Assembly: GCA_025603075.1 (NCBI GenBank)
Contig: MU626383.1
Location: 1 to 61,975 of the forward strand
DNA: 61,975 nt
From: Neoconidiobolus thromboides FSU 785
Taxonomy: Eukaryota; Entomophthoromycota; Entomophthoromycetes; Entomophthorales; Neoconidiobolaceae
Direction: 5' to 3'
The translations under genes were made by a program, and so were the position numbers. A model generated the notes under the pieces. It did not search any database, was not told the origin of the DNA, and saw nothing but the letters and a program-made list of their open reading frames with translations. How positions within the stretch are numbered: position 1 is the first letter of the stretch; every line of letters begins with the position of its first letter. This document shows, one piece after another, positions 55,920 through 61,975 of the stretch.

Positions 55920-57300
55920 CAGATGATTATGAAATTCAAACATTTATCTGAAATCCTGTTAGTAAATATACTTAAATTAATAGGTCTATTTGAGTTATTT
56001 GGTCTTCAAAGTTTGAGTAGACTTTTTCAAAATTGTCAATAAAGCTGCTGAATGGAATTATGTTATATCAGATTATTGTTAACAATTACCAAAGCAATAT
56101 TTCAAAAATCAGAAACAACCGAGGTATCAAAAATATCAACAAGAGCTTATTGATAAAAATGGATCATGTATAGAATATTTGGCAATATCTGAAAAGAATA
56201 TTAATAACTTTGAACTTTGCTTAAATATAAAATTATTTATGTTTATGATGAAACTAAATATCAAACTATAGTCTAGTCTGTCAGAATTAATATCAATGTT
56301 TATTAATGTAAATTAGTATTCAAGTTTATTTATCCAGTTTACAGACTATTTTGTTCAATTGAAAATATTTAGAACAGTAGGAAAGAATAAAGCAAAGTCA
56401 TCATTAGTCATTTAAATTCATAAAAGTTAGTTGTAATAAAAATATATTTCAAAGACAATATAAGCCTTGATGGCTTATATAATTAAATATAATTCAAAAA
56501 ATTAAGAGTATTAAAAATAAAAGGAAAAGAAATAACTAATGGCCCAATTGAAATTAACAAAGATAAATTTCAAATCAAATGATGATTTAATGAAAAATGT
56601 AATTTTTAATGTTTTAGTAATATGAGGCAATTTAACAGTATTATAACATATTTGTATTTAGTATTAATTATAGAAATAGTATAGACCCAATTAATGATAT
56701 TAATGTTATGGTGATAGGGAATTCTATATGTAAGGATAGATTAACGAACAGACTTTCAAGCTCAATAGCATTAAGAGATTTTTTTTTAATTATTCATCAA
56801 TAGAACTATTAAAATCAATCTTAACATCATTAAATATTGAAATAATTCAATTTGATTATTTTAATTATCGTACTATGGGATCTCTTTACAATTGTACATT
56901 ACTGAGATTAGATTTGAGACTTAATATTGATGAATTTGGACTTTTTATATATGAGCTATCAAATAACAACAATAATATTCATGAAGATTTTACAAGTCCA
57001 TTTGATAATTCTATTTAAATCAAATACAGCTATATAAATCAAATTAAAATCAATGTTGCTAAACTTTAAGTAATTTCTTAGTCTTTTTATATTTGTTTCC
57101 AAATATTTAAAAGTTGAAGATAAAAATATCAATCATTTACTAAAAACTCCTTTGTATTTATATACAAAGCGTGTTACGTATCTAGGAGGTATGAATTTGA
57201 GCTATTCTCTTTTTAAGAATCTTTTGATGAACCTGTATATGAAGTTTTTAACAGTGTCTCAATTTTGGAGTGGATAAAAATACAATGAATTCCTTTGAGT
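55920..57300 (+). pseudogene. Decayed F-box-like/leucine-rich gene, copy 4
   Basis: The best-preserved F-box start of the four: MIMKFKHLSEILLVNILKLI then GLFELFGLQSLSRLFQ. A frameshift follows, then KAAEWNYVISDY and YQKYQQELIDKNGSCIEYLA. Later parts contain an HEDFTS-like segment near 56980 and the C-terminal LLKTPLYLYTKRVTYLG. Many stops and shifts separate these pieces, so no intact product is possible. Confidence 0.65.
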
Positions 57301-57893
57301 TTGTTTCAGCTTATTGAAATTAGGCTTTTAAAAAATATTTCAACATTTTTATCTTTGTATTTCATAATTTAGAAAATTGACGCATTTAGTAGGTTTAGTT
57401 TATTTGAGATTTATAAAAAAATAATTACTTCGTATAGTTTATTGTTTGTATTTAAATGTCTATAAACATAAAAATATTTACAGCTATTAATAATATAAAA
57501 TGATATAAAATAATGGCATGAATGAATCCTATTAATAAAAATAGCAGAATAAATTTAGGATCAAAATAGTAAATTACCTTGAAATTATTGTTACGTTATC
57601 CATAAATTCACAATTAATTTTAAGTGACTTTAAAAAAGCCTTTAATAACAAAGGTCAAAACCGTGGTAGCCAATAAACTCGTTTCCTCAATTAAAAAATA
57701 TGTGTGATTGATGAGCATAATAAAGAAGAAAATCAAAAAAAACTCAAAATAAATCATATCAATAAGCCAAACTAGGATGGGCTTATTATAAGTAATAGTT
57801 ATAGATAATCTATTTACTATTTAATAGTTGAAAAGTTCGAGTTTTTATTTTGTTATTTATTTTTCGATTATTTTAATTCACAATCTCAAAACT
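57301..57893. other. Intergenic, nothing recognised
   Basis: About 0.6 kb upstream of the second LPMO-like gene. No repeat copy. Confidence 0.5.
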
Positions 57894-59225
57894 ATGATAT
57901 TGACTTGTTTAATTTTCTTAGTAACATTAATAACTCCAATTTTAACCCATAGTAATTTGTTATCACCACAACCAAGAGGCAACAGACGCTGGTGGGGATT
58001 TTGTTCTCGAGGATTAAACTGTGCAGGTGCTTGCGAAACACCAAAAGCCAATGCACCTATCTTGTCTATTTATAATAAACCAACCATTGTAAAACGAGGC
58101 CAAAATATAACAATTAAATGGATGCGATTAAATCATCCTGGCGGGTTTATAAGATTATCTATAGTCCCCTTTGAACAATCAGATGATCCATTAGCATTTG
58201 ATAAAAATGTAGTTAAATATTCTTGTTTTGAATCGAACTGTAAAGAATCAAAACAAGATTCAATGTTAGGTCATTTAAATGGTCCAGGTTCAACAGAGTG
58301 TTCTACTCAATTAACGATACCAGATACTATACAAGATGGTAAGATTAGTTTACAATGGACTTGGTTTGGTGGTGGGGTTTATTATGCTGATCAGAAAGCA
58401 GGATTTGCCAATTATGTTTCTTGTTCAGATATGATTATTGAAGGTGGTAATAAATTTATTGCTCAATCGTTAATTAAAAGTACATTACCTTTATTTCAAG
58501 GTGGTGATGCTGCTAATTTAAATCAAAATCAATGTCGCTATTGGTCTTCCAATGATCCTTACGGCTGTGTTTTTGGAGCTGAAAAAAAAGAGAAGACATG
58601 TGGTTATACTGGTATGTTGATGGGTGTACCTAAACAAATTTTAACAAACCAACCTTCTTTTTATCCTTTGACGAGTTTTAAAGGAGAGGATCCTAACTCA
58701 GATCCCATCCCTTCTCCCTATGATATTTCGGGTGAAGGACCAGCCCCTAATAACAACAATGATTCAAAGAACTCAACGTATTTAAATTCATATACTAATG
58801 ATAATGATCCATATCAAAAACAACCTATTATTCCATTTTCAAATTCTTCGAATAACGCTGATACTACGAGTCAAAAACAACCTATAACATCATCATTAAA
58901 TACTATCAATACAACAGACACAATAAATCAAGTATTAAAAGATCAAAATTTAGATCCAAGTTTATTAAATAAGGATCAAAAGAGTTACTCCCCTAATAGT
59001 TCTATTAATATTAATAATAGTCCTACTTATAATTATAATAGTGTGAAATCAAGTGTATCTAGTGCTTCTATATCGATAAACTATAATACTCAACCATCCT
59101 CTATTCCCCCTGATACTACCTATAATTCTTATCAAACATCTACTATCCCTAATACTGATTATAAAGCTTATAAAGGTTATTATACTCAAAATGGAGGTTA
59201 TATTTATGGTCAAAAACAAGATTAA
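57894..59225 (+). CDS. Secreted LPMO-like protein with Ser/Thr/Asn-rich tail
   Basis: 443 residues, one exon. The ATG at 57894 was chosen because it gives a compact signal peptide MILTCLIFLVTLITPILT and a mature N-terminus HSNLLSPQPRGNRRWWGFCS, with His1 positioned for a copper brace. A second ligand candidate is the His in MRLNHPGGFIRLS. The beta-sandwich half ends with LQWTWFGGGVYYADQKAGFA and YVSCSDMIIEG, an LPMO-like C-terminal strand containing aromatic axial-site candidates (YY/FANY). Paired cysteines include CSRGLNCAGAC, CFESNC and C...C around RYWSSNDPYGCVFG. Residues 250-443 are low-complexity Ser/Thr/Asn/Tyr/Gln, presumably a glycosylated cell-wall stalk. Likely target is chitin or wall glucan. 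Activity remains inferred. Confidence 0.75.
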   Translation: MILTCLIFLVTLITPILTHSNLLSPQPRGNRRWWGFCSRGLNCAGACETPKANAPILSIYNKPTIVKRGQNITIKWMRLNHPGGFIRLSIVPFEQSDDPLAFDKNVVKYSCFESNCKESKQDSMLGHLNGPGSTECSTQLTIPDTIQDGKISLQWTWFGGGVYYADQKAGFANYVSCSDMIIEGGNKFIAQSLIKSTLPLFQGGDAANLNQNQCRYWSSNDPYGCVFGAEKKEKTCGYTGMLMGVPKQILTNQPSFYPLTSFKGEDPNSDPIPSPYDISGEGPAPNNNNDSKNSTYLNSYTNDNDPYQKQPIIPFSNSSNNADTTSQKQPITSSLNTINTTDTINQVLKDQNLDPSLLNKDQKSYSPNSSININNSPTYNYNSVKSSVSSASISINYNTQPSSIPPDTTYNSYQTSTIPNTDYKAYKGYYTQNGGYIYGQKQD

Positions 59226-59402
59226 AAAAGTATATCTTATGTATCCAATGAACTAGTAATAAAAATAATGTAAATAATATAATAAAACTTAGAACAAATT
59301 ATTACTTGAATTTATTTTAATAATCTTATAATTTATACTAATAAAAACCAAAACTAAATTTAATGTTAATATTAATATTAAGAGTTTTGCAATGTTTTAA
59401 AA

Positions 59403-60444
59403 CTAATTTTGATTAGGGATAAGAGGCAGCTGATTAGGAAGTCTGTTAAGTTCAAATTTACAAACTTTAAATCCAGAACATCCTCTTTCTGACTAATATT
59501 AAATTACTTTATATAATCCATCATAACGATACTTTTTATAAAAAAACATTAATCAATACAAAAATTGTCTATTTTTTAACATAACAAACTTACCCTTCTT
59601 TAGAAACATAAAGAGAATTTAACTTATAATCTCGAATAATACGAATTGATTTTCCCATTTCAAATGAAATTTTTAAAGATAGATCATAGTCCTCAAATGC
59701 TCGATCTTTACTTTATGATGCGTTTCTTAAATCTTAGGGATTATTTTTAGTTCCCTTTAAATCTCTTCCACTCAACCTAGTATAAATAAATCGATCTCCT
59801 TCGTCAATATCATCTTCATAGCCCTAAGAAAAATAGGTTTTAATTGATAATTAAATTCAATTGAGCTATTTAATTACTCCTGATAAAGCTAAAGTGTAAC
59901 GATCTTTGGTGACGCTACTATAAATACCACCAATAACCGATCTAAAAGTAATCATTACCTTCATTTCCTAATAAATTATAAAATGCTTACCCATACACTC
60001 TATTTCTACCATAATCTATTATAAGCTCCTATTCTACACCAATTGGAACATGTGATATATGACCAAACACATTACCTTTTATCCACATCGAATATGTTAA
60101 AGATCTAATTTCTTCTTCTTCTTCTTCAATAGAATATTTTTCCAACTTAATTCTATTCTCCTCCTTCATTTCAGATAATTTTTCTCAATTTCTTAAATAA
60201 TAGTGAATTGGTCTTTTTTCTATTACACTAGCATGTACAGAACGTGATTATGAAGTTGGAGCTTTTTTATTTCTCCCAATTTAATACCCAAAGTACCTAA
60301 TATTTTTTATTTTCTTCAATCTATTTCATTCTCTTTTTTCATATTTGGAGAAAGTACTCCCATCAATATTCACTTTTTCAACTAAGGTAATGGGCCTTTT
60401 CCCCTTAATGTTCGAGTATATTTAGTTGGTTTACTCTTGGTCAT
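59403..60444 (-). pseudogene. SRA-YDG domain gene, broken
   Basis: The minus strand reads FGHISHVPIGVE, stop, ELIIDYGRNRVYG; then VIGGIYSSVTKDRYTLALSG; then, after a recognisable intron (about 59822-59875), GYEDDIDEGDRFIYTRLSGR. It continues KSIRIIRDYKLNSLYVSKEG and, after a second intron, YRYDGLYKV with GCSGFKVCKFEL. This is the SRA-YDG fold (FGHIPGV...YS.V.SGGYEDD.D.GD.F.YTG.GGRD...YRYDGLY), which in UHRF1/SUVH proteins reads modified cytosine. Stops occur at conserved Trp or Gln sites and there are frameshifts in the 5' part, so it is not translatable. The N-terminal part (MTKSKPTKYTRTLRGKG) matches nothing I know. Confidence 0.75.
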
Positions 60445-61420
60445 CTTTTGCTATAATAGAGGATTAAAAAAAGTTTTTCAAGAATTTTTCTGAGTTTCTA
60501 TTTTGTTCCTGTCTTTAAAAATAGGATAAGATTAAATTTTGGTCCTAAGTTTTGAGGTTCGAAACCTGGCGATATTGAAGTTGATATTAAGTTGTTTAAA
60601 ATGTTCCAGTACAAATTATAGTTAAGAGAAAATCACTATTGTAATCGAAAATTGATACCTCTTTATGTGAATAAGTTCATATCGGAAAATTTTCAAATAA
60701 CTTGATACTGTTACTAGTTACTCTTAAAAAATAGCAGCTAATCATAAAACTTCTATCAATATCTGCATTAAAAGTATTAATAGTTGGTAACTAAGTTGTA
60801 AAAAGCATTACTGGTAAGTTAATTTTTAGTAATAAATATTAAAATATTGATTCCTGCTTTTTGGTTTTGGTTATATTTATATTATTTATAAAAATAATTG
60901 TATTTTAATATTATGTTATTTATATTTAATAATTATGATAAGAGTTATGATAGATAATATATTTTTTCTATAATTTATTATGAATATAAACTATACTTAT
61001 ATATGTGTATGTTTTTTTTATTTTTTTATTAAATATTAGGGCTGTTTTTTTTAGTTTCATTATCTTTCCACTTTTTAAGCGCTATTTGAATGGAAGGATT
61101 GTAGTAAAATTCTTAAACAAAAAAATACATCCCCATTAATTTTTTCAAAACACTATTGATATCTAAAATTTACATATTCTAAAATAAAAGTAATTAAATC
61201 TTAAATTTAAAAATAAAGTAAAATTATAATATTTAAAAAGTAGTAGTAAAATTATATAAAAAGTAATAACTCAGTATAAAGTTTTTTTATTAAAATAATA
61301 ATTTTTTATATTATATGTTGGCTATATATTATTTGTTTAAGTTAATTAGAGTTATTATTATCATTTATTAATAAAAGTATATATCATAATATTTTTATTT
61401 ATATCGATTATTAAAATTTT
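60445..61420. other. Intergenic with one MITE
   Basis: Nothing coding. A GGTTCGAAACC string at about 60557 lacks the rest of a tRNA. One MITE copy is at 61033. Confidence 0.5.
61033..61136 (-). mobile_element. MITE-like inverted-repeat element, reverse copy
   Basis: ATATTAGGGCTGTTTTTTTT start, AAGCGCTATTTGAATGG core, ATACATCCCCAT end. Confidence 0.88.
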
Positions 61421-61971
61421 ATGTGTAAGGATATATTTTTGTGCTTAATACCTTTACTGATAATTTTTCTGCTTAAATAGTGCTTTGTGAAATCTGGTAC
61501 TCAGTGTTTGGAGTCAAGAACAGCTATTGCTGGGTTGACTACACTATAAGTCGAAAGGTTTTAGTTTGTGTGACTAAGATAGACTTGTATTATGAAAAAT
61601 AGCACGTAATAGGCTATGGACTATGTAAGACAAATAGAATAGACAATACTAATGTAAAATCTACATAAAATACTATTAAGAAGACTTAGTGGCCTTATTA
61701 AATGTTCGAGATATCAAGGAATAATTCAGTTAAAAAGCCTCGAACAACTATACTCTGTAAACTCTTTTATACTCTGAAAAGTATAAATATGAAAATGAGA
61801 AGATAATATTCTGAGATAGAGCTAGAAATTCTCATAACAAATCAAAATAAGAATATGGGATTGATTTCCTCTAAACTCGAGAACACAACAGCTTAGGCGA
61901 TTGTTATGTTATAATTAACCATGGAACTGACAAAGTGATATTTCACAAAAGCCAAAAAAATATCTTTATAT
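61421..61971 (+). mobile_element. MITE-like element split by an LTR
   Basis: The left part 61421-61485 (ATGTGTAAGGATATATTTTT to AAATAGTGCTT) and the right part 61948-61971 (AAAGCCAAAAAAATATCTTT then ATAT) are the two sides of one forward MITE copy. The sequence in between is the LTR-like element. About 19 bp of the MITE right of the insertion point is missing. Confidence 0.75.
61486..61947 (-). mobile_element. Solo-LTR-like element, 462 bp
   Basis: Starts TGTGAAATCTG and ends GATATTTCACA, so it has TG...CA ends with an 8-bp terminal inverted repeat TGTGAAAT/ATTTCACA. On the minus strand a TATAAAAGAG lies about 200 bp from the start, as expected for U3. A second, truncated member is at 18468-18660. 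No internal retroelement domain is attached, so it is a solo LTR. No clean 5-bp target duplication is seen (TGCTT left, AAAGC right). Confidence 0.7.
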
Positions 61972-61975
61972 GGGG

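Noticed and set aside
60555-60575. GGTTCGAAACC as the T-arm of a tRNA gene
   Set aside because: The stem on both sides does not extend to five pairs and no anticodon arm, D-arm or acceptor stem is found upstream.

Overview
This window is strongly AT-rich eukaryotic nuclear DNA. It is most likely from an early-diverging fungus, and an Entomophthorales/Conidiobolus-like zygomycete is my best guess by inference. The support is as follows: short GT-AG introns of about 45-95 bp with CTAAT-type branch sites; an Ecm33/Sps2-type GPI cell-wall protein; secreted proteins whose mature N-terminus is histidine, as in lytic polysaccharide monooxygenases (LPMOs); a 7TM-RGS protein; and F-box-like repeat families. 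No tRNA, rRNA or CRISPR array was found.

Layout. From 0 to 8.1 kb there is a Cys-rich secreted peptide, an LPMO-like protein, a twin-CX9C mitochondrial protein, a Bem46/ABHD13 hydrolase, a J-domain protein and the Ecm33-like protein. From 8.4 to 38.6 kb lies an expanded secreted gene neighbourhood: five intact paralogues of a Shewanella-like PPP-type phosphatase (here P1-P5), one intact S41-protease-like gene, one truncated S41 relic and one full-length S41 pseudogene. Among these sit single-copy genes (a coiled-coil protein, a Tim17-family protein, the 7TM-RGS protein and a DHA2 MFS transporter). From 39.7 to 48.1 kb is a housekeeping block: mitochondrial ribosomal protein uS5m, a WD40 protein and the RNA polymerase I largest subunit. 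From 48.9 to 57.3 kb are four decayed tandem copies of an F-box-like gene. From 57.9 to 60.4 kb are a second LPMO-like gene and a broken SRA-YDG gene.

Repeats. About 21 copies of a ~100-bp inverted-repeat element (TIR TGGGGATGT, conserved central AGCGCT, likely TA target site) lie in both orientations in almost every gene desert. One F-box pseudogene copy is interrupted by it. A solo-LTR-like element sits inside one copy at the right edge, and a truncated LTR of the same family abuts another copy at 18.5 kb. There is also a piggyBac-like TTAA/CCCTTTGAG inverted-repeat remnant.

How genes work together. The secreted phosphatases and S41-like proteins recur as a phosphatase-then-S41 pair on both strands, and several have a TATA box about 40-65 bp upstream of the ATG. 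This suggests a duplicated, possibly co-expressed, extracellular module. Nucleotide patchworks between paralogues indicate recent gene conversion, and an intron at one conserved site is present in three copies and absent in two. Spliced gene models were derived by eye from reading frame, splice sites and family alignment remembered from general knowledge. They were not checked against RNA data.
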